Shown here: positions 25,992-37,379 of the stretch, in pieces | Position numbering within the stretch: the stretch's first letter is position 1 | Layout: every line of letters starts with the position of its first letter | NCBI GenBank assembly: GCA_964438735.1 | Contig: CAYTLW010000029.1 | Span: forward strand, 1-64,000 | Direction: 5' to 3' | DNA length: 64,000 nt | From: CAYTLW01 sp964438735 | GTDB taxonomy: Bacteria; Myxococcota_A; UBA9042 | Position numbers and translations under genes: made by a program | Notes under the pieces: model-generated | What the model was told of the DNA's origin: nothing | The model's input: only the letters and a program-made list of their open reading frames with translations | The model's database searches: none

Positions 25992-26744
25992 CTAGAAAGA
26001 CTCTGAACGGCGTAGGAAGCGCCAGCGACCGGCAGGCAGATCGGACAACTCGAGGTTGCCGATCCGATCGCGATGCAGGGTTCTCACACGCAACCCGACC
26101 AGGTCGCACATGCGGCGGATCTGGCGCTTGCGCCCCTGCCGCAGCACGAAGCGGAGTTCGCCCCTTCCGATCACCTCGACCCGGGCCCTGCGCAGCTGCA
26201 CACCATCCAGCTGCAGGCCGTGTCTCAGCAACCCAAGTGTGCGCTCGTCCAGGCGGCCGTGAACGGACACCTGGTAGGCCTTGTCCACCTCGCCATGGCC
26301 GCCCACCAGACGACGGGCGACGCGGCCATCCTGGGTCAGCACCAGCAGTCCGCTGCTGTCCAGGTCCAGGCGGCCAGCAGGCGCCAGCCCCTGCCACCAC
26401 CGGCGCGGCCAGTCATCGTCTCCCCAAGGCGTCCAGCCAGGCGCAGCCAGACGATCACGGGTGATCAGGTCCAGGGCGGGCCGATGGCCATCTTCGGCCT
26501 GACCGCTGACCCAGCCCACCGGCTTGTGCAGCAGGACGGTCAGGCGGGCCTGCTGCCGATCATCGGCCGCGGAGGCGAGCTCGATTCGCTGCTCTGGCTG
26601 CACCCGCAGGCCCAAAACATCCACCGGCTGGCCGTCGACCAGGACCTGCCCGGCGGCGATATAGCCGTCGGCCTCGCGCCGCGAGCAGAGGCCCAACTGG
26701 GCCATGCGCTTGTTGAGCCGGATGCCCCTGGAATCGTCCACCAT
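25992..26744 (-). CDS. RsuA/RluF-type 23S rRNA pseudouridine synthase
   Basis: A 250-aa RNA-modifying enzyme. It has an N-terminal S4 RNA-binding domain ('IRLNKRMAQLGLCSRREAD', about 8-55), then 'LHKPVGWVSGQ', the catalytic 'AGRLDLDSSGLLVLT' with the conserved Asp, and 'QGRKRQIRRMC'. The 'KPVGxVS' form is closest to RluF among the RsuA group, but RluB or RluE cannot be excluded. The ATG at 26744 has GGAG upstream and gives the usual N-terminus; upstream in-frame codons are Arg-rich and unlikely. It is divergent from secA and lies 108 bases upstream of the giant lipoprotein gene. Confidence 0.88.
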   Translation of the reverse strand: MVDDSRGIRLNKRMAQLGLCSRREADGYIAAGQVLVDGQPVDVLGLRVQPEQRIELASAADDRQQARLTVLLHKPVGWVSGQAEDGHRPALDLITRDRLAAPGWTPWGDDDWPRRWWQGLAPAGRLDLDSSGLLVLTQDGRVARRLVGGHGEVDKAYQVSVHGRLDERTLGLLRHGLQLDGVQLRRARVEVIGRGELRFVLRQGRKRQIRRMCDLVGLRVRTLHRDRIGNLELSDLPAGRWRFLRRSESF

Positions 26745-26930
26745 CGTTCGTCGCTCCACGCGGAGTCGCCCGTCGCCACGCTGCACACGCAGGGCGGCAT
26801 CCACGCTGCCCTTTTGCCTTGCGCGGGCGCCAGCCGCAACCTACATTGCAGCGCCCCGAGGTATGGCCGAAGGCGCGACGAGACGCAGATCCGTCGTCCG
26901 GTCACAACCGGTTTCGTTGGAAGGCACCCC

Positions 26931-29795
<2,865 letters not shown>

Positions 29796-29986
29796 GACTG
29801 GTCGAAGTCCGCGCTGAAGTCGGCTGACGTCCACGCCGAAGCCGGCGGATTCGCCCCACCACCAGCGCCGCCGGATCGCGCACCGAAACCCCCTCTTGAT
29901 CCTTGCCATTGCGCGATTGCGCGCGATGCATTGAAATGTCAGATGGGAGTCGTGCATCTACGTGCGGCTCGCGACGGCGGTGATTC

Positions 29987-31786
29987 GTGGTCCAGGTCTT
30001 TGGCAATCGCTACGAAGTGGTCGAGCAGGTCGGCACTGGCGGCATGGCCACGGTCTACCTGGGGCGCGACTCCGTGCTCAAGCGCGATGTCGCGATCAAG
30101 GTACTCCACCCGCACCTGGCCGGGCGCGATGACGCCCGCCGACGCTTCAATCGCGAGGCCCAGGCCATCGCACGCCTGCATCACACCAACATCGTGGACG
30201 TCTTCGACTTCTCCGGTGGCGAGGATGACGAAGCCTTCCTGGTCACCGAGTTCGTCCAGGGCGAGACGCTGACCGGCTTCTGCAAGACCCACGGCCCCTT
30301 CCTGCCCCAATCCGCGGCGTTGATCGGCTATGCCGTCGCCGGTGCGCTGGCCCATGCCCACGCCACCGGCGTCATCCATCGCGACATCAAGCCCGACAAC
30401 CTGATGATCTCCAAGGGTGGCAAGATCAAGCTGATGGACTTCGGCATCGCCACCGCCATCGACCTGGAGCAGATGACGGCCACGGGCGCGATCCTCGGTT
30501 CGCCGGCTCACATGGCGCCCGAGCAGATCGACGGCCAGGACATCGACGCCCGGGTGGACGTCTTCGCCTTCGGCACCCTGCTCTACTACCTGGTCACCGG
30601 CAGGCTGCCCTTCATGGCCAGCAATCCGCACGCCCTGTTCCGCCTCATCTTGGAGTGCCGCTACGAAGATGCCGGCCAGCACAACCCGGCCGTGGGACGG
30701 CGCTTCGAAGAGATCATCAGCACCTGTCTGACCCGCGACCGCGAGCAGCGATTCAGCAGCATGGCGGCGGTTCAGGACGCCCTGGAGGCCTACCTGCGCG
30801 AGCACCGGATGAACGATCCGGACAAGCTGCTGCGACGCCTGCTGACCGCGCCCGAGCAATTCCAGCTGGAATGGCGCCCAGTGCTGGTACAGGTGCTCTG
30901 CGCCAAGGGTCGCAACGAGGCCCGCCAGGGCTCGCTCGCGCTGGCCATCGACGCCTACAACCGCGCCCTGGCCATCGACAACAACGCGGTCGAGCCGCGC
31001 CGCGGTCTCAACGACCTGACCTCGCGCAGCCGACGCAGGCGGCGGGTCCGTGGCCTGGCTGCGGCCCTGGCGCTGACCATCGTCGGCGTGGGTTTGTACA
31101 AGGGCGTCGAGGCGCTGGCCGAACAGCGGGCGGCTGCGCCTGTCGAGGTGCAGGTGGATCGCCCGGCGACGGCCGTGGACGCGCCGCCTTTGCCGCCGGC
31201 GATGGATCCCCGGGTGGTGACTCAGGCTGCGCAGCCGAAGCTGCAGGCCGCTGGACCAGTGGTCGCAGGCGCGCCCGATGCGAATCCTGTGGCCGCCACG
31301 GGGTCAGCCGCCACCGCGGCGCAGCCCACCGTCGCTGAAGCGAAACCGGTGCCCGCTCCACCGGCTGCCGAACCCGCCGCGGCCAGTGTGCGCATCCGAC
31401 GGCGGGCGCCGCGCAACAAGCTCGCCGCCGCCGCTGGACCCGCTTCGGACGGACCGCGCAGCGCCGGCCCCAAAGAGGTGGAACCGCCCGCACCCAAGGG
31501 CGGGCTGATAGACGTGGCATTGGGCAGCAATCCGCCCAACGCCCTGCTCTATCTCGACGGCCAACTGATCAGCACCAGCGGCTACAAACGCCGGCCGCTG
31601 CGGACCGGCAGCAGCCATGTCTTGAAGTGCAAGGCCAACGACGCGGCGTGCCCGGGCTGCAATGCCGAGGAACGTCGATTCAAGGTCCCAGACAAGCCGC
31701 CGACAACCGGCGTCTTGACCATCAAGTGCGACTTCAGCGCCCAACGCAAGGCCCTCGGCCTCGGCGGCGGCCTGCCGACGCGCTGA
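29987..31786 (+). CDS. Ser/Thr protein kinase with periplasmic PEGA-like tail
   Basis: A 599-aa Hanks-type kinase. The kinase domain spans about 6-280: 'VGTGGMATVYLG', Lys38, 'HRDIKPDN' with Asp133, 'DFG' with Asp151 and 'HMAPEQ'. A TPR-like stretch follows ('LALAIDAYNRALAIDNNAVE'), then an Arg-rich stop, one membrane helix (about 358-378), a long Ala/Pro linker, and a C-terminal domain starting 'GLIDVALGSNPPNALLYLDG' that looks like a PEGA domain and contains a 'CPGC' pair. The GTG at 29987 is the first start giving the kinase N-terminus. The next gene, 38 bases on, encodes a CaMKII-association-like protein. Confidence 0.92.
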   Translation: MVQVFGNRYEVVEQVGTGGMATVYLGRDSVLKRDVAIKVLHPHLAGRDDARRRFNREAQAIARLHHTNIVDVFDFSGGEDDEAFLVTEFVQGETLTGFCKTHGPFLPQSAALIGYAVAGALAHAHATGVIHRDIKPDNLMISKGGKIKLMDFGIATAIDLEQMTATGAILGSPAHMAPEQIDGQDIDARVDVFAFGTLLYYLVTGRLPFMASNPHALFRLILECRYEDAGQHNPAVGRRFEEIISTCLTRDREQRFSSMAAVQDALEAYLREHRMNDPDKLLRRLLTAPEQFQLEWRPVLVQVLCAKGRNEARQGSLALAIDAYNRALAIDNNAVEPRRGLNDLTSRSRRRRRVRGLAAALALTIVGVGLYKGVEALAEQRAAAPVEVQVDRPATAVDAPPLPPAMDPRVVTQAAQPKLQAAGPVVAGAPDANPVAATGSAATAAQPTVAEAKPVPAPPAAEPAAASVRIRRRAPRNKLAAAAGPASDGPRSAGPKEVEPPAPKGGLIDVALGSNPPNALLYLDGQLISTSGYKRRPLRTGSSHVLKCKANDAACPGCNAEERRFKVPDKPPTTGVLTIKCDFSAQRKALGLGGGLPTR

Positions 31787-31824
31787 TCCCCCTGTCCGCC
31801 CGGCCCGGGCAACCTGGACGCTAC

Positions 31825-32307
31825 ATGACAGACACGGCGCGTGACGCGCTCAACCGGGCCGCGGCCCTGCCCCGACCCGAAGACGTCGACACTCGCGAGA
31901 CGTCCGTAATGATCACCCTGGACTGCCTGCTGCACGCCATCCTGCATGGCGATGTGCCGACCTACACGTCCATGACTGCTACCGATGTCAGCGTCTACGA
32001 GTGGTACATCCAGGCTGGCCGGATCGAGGGTCGGCGACTGCACGAGGAGTTGATCGCCGATCGCGTGCCGCCCGAGGAGCTGCAGTGGTCTGTGGAGGAC
32101 GTACAGATTCGCTTCGCCGGTGACGCGGCGGTGGTCAGCTATACGTTGCGCATCCGTGGCTTCGACGAAGGCGTCGAGTTGCTGTCGGTGTCGGACGAGA
32201 CCCGCGTATTCGACCAGAGCAACGTGGGCTGGCAGTGCGTACACGTGCATAAGTCGCCGCACGGCTCCGAAGACGAGGACGATTCGGTCGAAGACATGGA
32301 CATCTGA
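31825..32307 (+). CDS. CaMKII-association-domain-like (NTF2 fold) protein
   Basis: A 160-aa cytoplasmic protein. The pattern 'LLHAILHGDVPTYTSM' near the start, and 'VSDETRVFDQSNVGWQCVHV' followed by His near the end, match the calcium/calmodulin-kinase II association domain (SnoaL/NTF2-like), where the equivalents are 'AINNGDFEAYTKI' and '[20 protein letters not shown]'. The last 15 residues are acidic. In animals this domain oligomerises CaMKII. Here it is a free protein encoded directly after a Ser/Thr kinase, so it may bind small ligands or assemble with the kinase; this is inference. The ATG at 31825 is the first after the kinase stop. Confidence 0.75.
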   Translation: MTDTARDALNRAAALPRPEDVDTRETSVMITLDCLLHAILHGDVPTYTSMTATDVSVYEWYIQAGRIEGRRLHEELIADRVPPEELQWSVEDVQIRFAGDAAVVSYTLRIRGFDEGVELLSVSDETRVFDQSNVGWQCVHVHKSPHGSEDEDDSVEDMDI

Positions 32308-32369
32308 CGCCCTGATGGGGTATCTGGCCCGGTCCGCCGCGTCGCGTTCAGGGCGCGTCTGGAGACCCT

Positions 32370-33122
32370 ATGCCCGTGCGTACCATCATCCGCGAGTTGT
32401 TCTCCGACAACGCGGAGTACTGCGCGCGCGGGCTTCGCCGCTTGACTCGCACACTTGGCAACGACTCCGAGACGGGCAAGCCGGCAGAGGACCGCGATGA
32501 GAAGCGAGAGACGCTCACCGAAAAGGGCTGCGAGGCAAGACTTCTGGCGCTCACCGGGTCGGACGACGAGGCGCTTCGCGAGTTGGCGGCGGACGCGCTC
32601 GGCAGTTGGCGCGGCGATGCGGCGTTCGAGGCACTGGTTGGCCTGATCGACGATCCCATCAAGCAGGTCCGAGCATCTGCTGTGGGCGCGCTCGAGGGCT
32701 GGCCGGAGAGCGAACTGGCCTACGAACTGTTACTTGGCGCCATGGATGACTCCGACTGGCTGGTGCGCATGCGCGCGTCGGCGGCGCTGACCGTATTTGA
32801 CGGCGCCGACGCAGAGCAGGTGCTGATCGCGGCGCTGATGGATCCGGATTCCTTCGTGCGCAACAACGCCGCGGACGCGCTTCGTCATCGCAATCCGGAG
32901 CGGATCCTGCCCGGCTTGCGGCGGGTCTTCGACCATCCAACGACGGAACACCTGGACGCCGCCTTCGACTTGTTTGGCGACGTGGGAGTGGCCGAGGACG
33001 CCGCCTTCCTGCGCAAGGTGGGCGCCTGGACCAACCTGTCGCAACCGGGCCCGGTCAAGCAGCGGGCGCGCAAGGCGGCCAAGCGGATCCGGGCGCGCCT
33101 GGCCGGCAAGGCGGGGGGCTGA
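32370..33122 (+). CDS. HEAT-repeat protein
   Basis: A 250-aa cytoplasmic protein made mostly of HEAT-like helical pairs of about 31 residues: 'LAADALGSWRGDAAFEALV', 'VRASAVGALEGWPESELA', 'VRMRASAALTVFDGADAEQ' and 'VRNNAADALRHRNPERIL'. The C-terminus is basic ('KAAKRIRARLAGKAGG'). HEAT arrays mediate protein contacts. No partner is evident, but it lies in a plus-strand series after the kinase and CaMKII-like genes and ten bases before the DedA gene. GGAG precedes the ATG at a good distance. Confidence 0.8.
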   Translation: MPVRTIIRELFSDNAEYCARGLRRLTRTLGNDSETGKPAEDRDEKRETLTEKGCEARLLALTGSDDEALRELAADALGSWRGDAAFEALVGLIDDPIKQVRASAVGALEGWPESELAYELLLGAMDDSDWLVRMRASAALTVFDGADAEQVLIAALMDPDSFVRNNAADALRHRNPERILPGLRRVFDHPTTEHLDAAFDLFGDVGVAEDAAFLRKVGAWTNLSQPGPVKQRARKAAKRIRARLAGKAGG

Positions 33123-33132
33123 CGGGTCGGCC

Positions 33133-33840
33133 ATGGAAAGCTGGATCATCGAGTTTGTCGATTACCTGATGTCCATGGACGCGCTGGCCATCTATGGTCT
33201 GGGCTTCACAGTTTTGCTCGCCTGTGGCCTCGGCGTGCCCATCCCCGAAGACATCACCCTGCTGCTGATGGGCTATATGACCTATCACGCCATGCCCGAT
33301 GGCAGCCCGCGGCCCCATGCCAGCGTCACGTTGGCGGTGCTGGTCGGTCTGGCTGGGGTGATGATCGGCGATGGCTTCATCTTCTATATGGGGCATCGAT
33401 TCGGTGTGAAGCTGCTCGATAAGTGGCCTTTTTCGCGAATGCTGGGCGGTGGGCGCCTGGAACGGGCCCGCCGCTTCATCAACAAGAACGGCCCCAAGGT
33501 GCTGTTCAGTGCGCGCTTCATGCCCGGGCTGCGCTCGGTGGTCTTCTTCACCAGCGCGACATTGGCCATCCCCTATCGCCGCTTCCTCATCTATGACGGC
33601 CTGGCGGCCCTGCTGTCGGTGCCGGCGCTGGTGCTGGCGGCCTGGTATTGGGGCGAACAATTCGACCGGGTGGTGGCCAAGGCGCGCCAGGCCGAGCACG
33701 GCATCCTGGCCATCATCCTGGTGGCGGCCGTCGTGCTGGTGGTCAAGCACCTGATCGAGAAGCGCGCGCGACCCGCCGAGCCGGAGTCCGAGTCAGCGCC
33801 GGGACCAGGCGGCGAGACCGGCGGCGATGATGTTCAGTGA
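33133..33840 (+). CDS. DedA-family membrane protein
   Basis: A 235-aa inner-membrane protein with four to five hydrophobic helices and DedA marks: 'GLGVPIPEDITLLLMGY', 'GDGFIFYMGHRFG', and the 'RFMPGLRSVVF' element with its essential Arg. DedA proteins act in envelope homeostasis and include undecaprenyl-phosphate flippases and scramblase-like members. The C-terminal tail is acidic and Pro/Gly-rich. Its last 48 bases overlap the end of the convergent aminotransferase gene in antisense. Confidence 0.9.
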   Translation: MESWIIEFVDYLMSMDALAIYGLGFTVLLACGLGVPIPEDITLLLMGYMTYHAMPDGSPRPHASVTLAVLVGLAGVMIGDGFIFYMGHRFGVKLLDKWPFSRMLGGGRLERARRFINKNGPKVLFSARFMPGLRSVVFFTSATLAIPYRRFLIYDGLAALLSVPALVLAAWYWGEQFDRVVAKARQAEHGILAIILVAAVVLVVKHLIEKRARPAEPESESAPGPGGETGGDDVQ

Positions 33841-35010
33841 GCGCCGCAGGGGCTCCTCGCCCAGCACATAGGCCAATCGCACCTGGTTCCGCCCGACGCC
33901 CTCGCTGGCATAGAAGCCTTCCGCAGGGGCGAGCATGACCGTCTCGCCGTCCACGTCGAAGTCCTGCAACAGGAAGATGCAGAACGCCTCGGCGTCGTCC
34001 ACCGGCAGGTCGGCCACCAGGTAGAACGCGCCGGCCGGATTGGGGCAGCTCACGCCTTCGATGGCGTTCAGTCCAGCGACGACCACGTCCCGTCGATGCT
34101 TGTATTCGCGGACCGCGGCCCGCATCTCGGCGACCGGCGTGGCGAGGGCCGCCACGGCGGCATGCTGGTCAACGGTGGGTGGCGACAGGCGAGCCTGGGC
34201 GAACTTCAGCGCGGCGGCGTAGAGGGTCTCGTTGCGAGTTACCAGGCAGCCGACGCGGGCACCGCATGCGGAGTAGCGCTTGGAGACCGAGTCCACCACC
34301 ACCACATGCTGCTCGAAGCCGGGCAGGGACAGGGCCGATGGGGCCACCTCCAGGCCATCTTCGTAGACGAACTCCCGGTAGACCTCATCCGAGATCAGGG
34401 TCATCCGGTTGTCGGCACAGACCGCAGCCAACGCGCCCAGTTCGGCCTGCGAGAGCACCGCGCCTGTGGGGTTGCCGGGCGTCGGCACAACCAGGGCGCG
34501 GCAGCGGTCGGTGGCCGCCGCCCGAACGCGCTCGGGCAGGATGTTGAAGCCCTCCGAGGCGTAGGTCGCCACCGGCAAGACCTGCACACCCAGCAAGTGG
34601 GCGAAGCCGGCGTAGTTGGTGTAGTAGGGCTCGGCCACCAGGATGGCATCGCCCGGATCGCACAGGGCCGCCAGCAGGAAGAGCAGGGCCTCCGAACCGC
34701 CAACGGTAATCATCACCTGGTCGGCGGTGATGGGCGCCATCTCCGGCGGCACCACCAGCCGGTTGTAGTAGTCAGCCCAGCCGCCGCGCAGCTCGGCGGT
34801 GCCCTGGGAGGGGCTGTAGGCCACCACGGGCTCATCGAAAGCCTTGTAGGCCGCCCGCATGGTCGACGAGGTGGGCAGATCCGGCTGGCCGATGTTGAGG
34901 TGGTGCACGTGCACGCCGCGCGCGGCCGCGGCCACGGAGTAGGGATGCAGGCGACGAATCGGCGAGGCCGGGGCCAGGCGTCCTCGGTTGGAGAGGGGCG
35001 GCGAATTCAT
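33793..35010 (-). CDS. Class I PLP-dependent aminotransferase
   Basis: A 405-aa fold-type I aminotransferase, probably acting on aspartate, tyrosine or alanine. Visible marks are 'LNIGQPDLPT', 'ITVGGSEALLFLLAAL', 'AEPYYTNYAG', 'PTPGNPTGAVLS', 'LISDEVYREFVY' and the PLP lysine in 'SVSKRYSACGARVGC' (about 239), where Cys replaces a residue often Pro or Gly. I use the ATG at 35010 with GGAG seven bases upstream; the ATG at 35028 overlaps the upstream stop (ATGA) and may be used instead. The substrate cannot be fixed. The 3' end overlaps the DedA gene. Confidence 0.88.
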   Translation of the reverse strand: MNSPPLSNRGRLAPASPIRRLHPYSVAAAARGVHVHHLNIGQPDLPTSSTMRAAYKAFDEPVVAYSPSQGTAELRGGWADYYNRLVVPPEMAPITADQVMITVGGSEALLFLLAALCDPGDAILVAEPYYTNYAGFAHLLGVQVLPVATYASEGFNILPERVRAAATDRCRALVVPTPGNPTGAVLSQAELGALAAVCADNRMTLISDEVYREFVYEDGLEVAPSALSLPGFEQHVVVVDSVSKRYSACGARVGCLVTRNETLYAAALKFAQARLSPPTVDQHAAVAALATPVAEMRAAVREYKHRRDVVVAGLNAIEGVSCPNPAGAFYLVADLPVDDAEAFCIFLLQDFDVDGETVMLAPAEGFYASEGVGRNQVRLAYVLGEEPLRRSLNIIAAGLAAWSRR

Positions 35011-35024
35011 CGGAACTCCGGGAC

Positions 35025-35453
35025 TCATGGTGAGGCGATGCGGCCGAGACTCTGCATCATCTCGGCGAGGTCGCGACGCAGGTCGAAGTGCAGGTGGACG
35101 AGGGCGATGGTGCGGCCCCCTTCGTCGAGGCTGCCCCAGAAGCGGGTCAGGCTGCGCACGGGGCGCAGCGGGCTCGGCCGAAAGGCGGCGCGGAATTGCA
35201 TCGACCCCATGTGGAGATGGTAGCTGCCACGCGCGGGCGGCCACCAGCGCACATGCAGGTCACCGCCGACGGGTGCATGCTCCAGCAGCCCATCGAGGCT
35301 GGCGCGCCCGCTCACTGCGGCACGCCACTTGCCGGCATGCCAGGGCGGACGATCCAGGCGCAGGTCCAGCACCAGCTCGCAGGCGTGCACCTCATCGGGC
35401 GTCTCGACGCGAAAGTAGCTGCCGCGCAAGGTCTGTCGCCAGATCAGGCTCAT
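35025..35453 (-). CDS. 142-aa beta-rich protein of unknown function
   Basis: Not recognised. It is predicted to be mostly beta strands, with many Arg, Trp and His residues ('LHVRWWPPARGSYHLHMGS') and a short C-terminal helix. There is no signal peptide or membrane helix. It overlaps the Cys-free thioredoxin-fold gene upstream by four bases and the alternative aminotransferase start downstream by four bases, so it lies in a translationally coupled minus-strand unit. Its short size and beta content could suit a PilZ-like or ligand-binding fold, but no motif supports that. Confidence 0.65.
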   Translation of the reverse strand: MSLIWRQTLRGSYFRVETPDEVHACELVLDLRLDRPPWHAGKWRAAVSGRASLDGLLEHAPVGGDLHVRWWPPARGSYHLHMGSMQFRAAFRPSPLRPVRSLTRFWGSLDEGGRTIALVHLHFDLRRDLAEMMQSLGRIASP

Positions 35454-37378
35454 GGCACGGCCTGCCCGCCGCCTTTGCCGGCGGCGAATGCGACGGCGGC
35501 GATGATCCTTCCCTCATCGATGGGGCCCACGTAGCGTCGGCCGTCGATATAGAGAACCGGCTCCTCGTCCATCTCCAGGCGGGCCTTCAGGCGAACGGCG
35601 GTCGCCGCGCCAGCACGGGCCGCTTCGCCGTCGGCTTCGGCGCGCAGCTTCGCCAGGCCGATGCCCAGGCGCTTCATCGCCTTGCGCAGGGACGACCAGC
35701 GGTTGGGATCGGACATGGAAAAGAGACGCCGCGCCGCGGACAGGCCCTTGCCATGTTTGTGGGCGACCAGGAAGGACGCGCCCGATGGCGTCACGCCGGG
35801 TCGGGCGGCCGAGGCGATGGAGATGAGGTGCAGCCGGATGGGGTGGGTCCCGTGTCGGCGCAATCGCTCCAGGGCGTGAAAGGTCGCTCGCGACGCCAGG
35901 CCCCGGAAATCGACAAAGAGGTGTACGGGCAGCGCCTTGACGCCCCTGGCGGCCGCGGTGCCCAGGTCGGGTACGCCGCTGAAGTCCACGTCGGCCTCGC
36001 GCGGCTCCAGGTCCCGCTCCGCGGCGCTGATCATGCGTCCAGCGGCGACCAGTGCCCCGTAGACCAGGCGCGGCGGCACGCGGCGGGCTGCCACGGAGGT
36101 GAACTCGGCCCTGCTGCGGGTCAACGCGGGTTTCAAGCCCGGCTCGTCGGTGCTGCCGCTCCATCGCCGCCCGTTGAGATACAGGGTGCCGGGGCGTGCA
36201 TCGACGCTGGCGGCCAGGCGCACGAAGCGCTCCAGGGCGACGGTGGTGGCAGGGGCGGAGGCGGCGCGGCCGAGCTGCGCCGACGTCATGCCATGGGCCG
36301 CGGCCAGGCGCTCCACGCCAGCCCAGTCCTTGAGTCGCCGGTCGCTGAAGCCCCGAATCATCTTGCCGCGGATGCGCTGGGACAACGAGGTGGCCAGGGC
36401 CACGACCGCCAGCGCAAAACGAAGGCTGCTGCGGCGCCCTGTGGCGCTGCCTGCCGGGTCCACGCGCGGCAATGGCACCACGACCAGGCGGACGCCGCCG
36501 GCATCGACGAGCGCCAGCAGTTGACCCAGGCCACGACGCTGGGCCGGATCGGCCAGGTCGGCGAACCAGGTCGCCGTCACCGGCGCATCTGCGGGACCCA
36601 GGATCGGCTCGCCGCCGAGGATCTGAACCTGGAATCGGGGCCCCAACGTGCCCGCCGGCCGTGCAGGCGCAGCCGGACCGCCAGCCGCAGCCCCGCCGGT
36701 GCGCAACGCATCGAAAGCGGGGTAGGAGCGGGGCGCGTGCTTGCGGGTATGGCTGCCCTCGCAGTCGTGCGACGCCTCGGTTCGCCTGACCTTTTTACAG
36801 CGCTCGAAAGCGCGCTTGAGTGCCGTCTTCAGGGCGGCAGCGGGCGGTACACCGCCGACTCCGCGACCGTTGAGCAGGGCGCTCGGGGCAGCGCGTACAC
36901 CGAAGGAGATCGCCGCCCTGCGACCGGTCTCCAGGGCCCGCGCCTCGGGCGAGGCGGCGCCGGCAGCGCGGGCGCGCGTCAAGGCGTCCATGTCCAGGCC
37001 CACCGCGCCGGCTGCTCGGCTGATGGCCCGTCCATCGGGCACGGGGTGGCGTAGCAGGGCGTCGATGAAGGCCGCTTCCTGGTCCTGCGCCCGGGCCACC
37101 AGGGCGGCCACCGCGGCCTTGCGGGCGTGGGCATGCCGGGCCAGGGGCACGTGATGCACGTGTAAACGGGCGCTGTCGCCGTAGGGTTTCAGCGCCAGCC
37201 GATACGCCGCCCAGGCGTCCCGCGAGGGCGGATCTTGCAGGTCGATGAAGAGACGAACCGTCAGCGTCGGCGAGGTCGCCTGCCCTGTCGCTGCCAGCGG
37301 TTGACCGCCGGTCAACAACACTGCCGCCAGCGCGACCGCAGCCACGCTCCCGGCGACGGCGCGGCGACGCGGCTGCAT
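35450..37378 (-). CDS. Exported three-domain DsbA-like protein lacking active-site Cys
   Basis: A 642-aa protein with a signal peptide (about 1-30) and three thioredoxin/DsbA-like domains (about 35-205, 255-415 and 475-635). Where DsbA has CPxC after 'F.D', this protein has 'FIDLQDPPSR', 'WFADLADPAQR' and 'LFVDFRGLASR', so no domain keeps the redox pair. The cis-Pro and NG elements persist in part ('APSALLNGRG', 'EPVLYIDGRRY'). The only cysteines seen are two in the linker after domain 1. It starts one base after the three-CPFC gene and is probably its degenerate paralogue, perhaps a holdase or binding partner. Confidence 0.8.
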   Translation of the reverse strand: MQPRRRAVAGSVAAVALAAVLLTGGQPLAATGQATSPTLTVRLFIDLQDPPSRDAWAAYRLALKPYGDSARLHVHHVPLARHAHARKAAVAALVARAQDQEAAFIDALLRHPVPDGRAISRAAGAVGLDMDALTRARAAGAASPEARALETGRRAAISFGVRAAPSALLNGRGVGGVPPAAALKTALKRAFERCKKVRRTEASHDCEGSHTRKHAPRSYPAFDALRTGGAAAGGPAAPARPAGTLGPRFQVQILGGEPILGPADAPVTATWFADLADPAQRRGLGQLLALVDAGGVRLVVVPLPRVDPAGSATGRRSSLRFALAVVALATSLSQRIRGKMIRGFSDRRLKDWAGVERLAAAHGMTSAQLGRAASAPATTVALERFVRLAASVDARPGTLYLNGRRWSGSTDEPGLKPALTRSRAEFTSVAARRVPPRLVYGALVAAGRMISAAERDLEPREADVDFSGVPDLGTAAARGVKALPVHLFVDFRGLASRATFHALERLRRHGTHPIRLHLISIASAARPGVTPSGASFLVAHKHGKGLSAARRLFSMSDPNRWSSLRKAMKRLGIGLAKLRAEADGEAARAGAATAVRLKARLEMDEEPVLYIDGRRYVGPIDEGRIIAAVAFAAGKGGGQAVP

Positions 37379-37379
37379 A

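Noticed and set aside
26073..26930. Upstream in-frame extension of secA
   Set aside because: It is antisense to the pseudouridine synthase and lacks any SecA similarity; SecA proteins start at about the chosen ATG.
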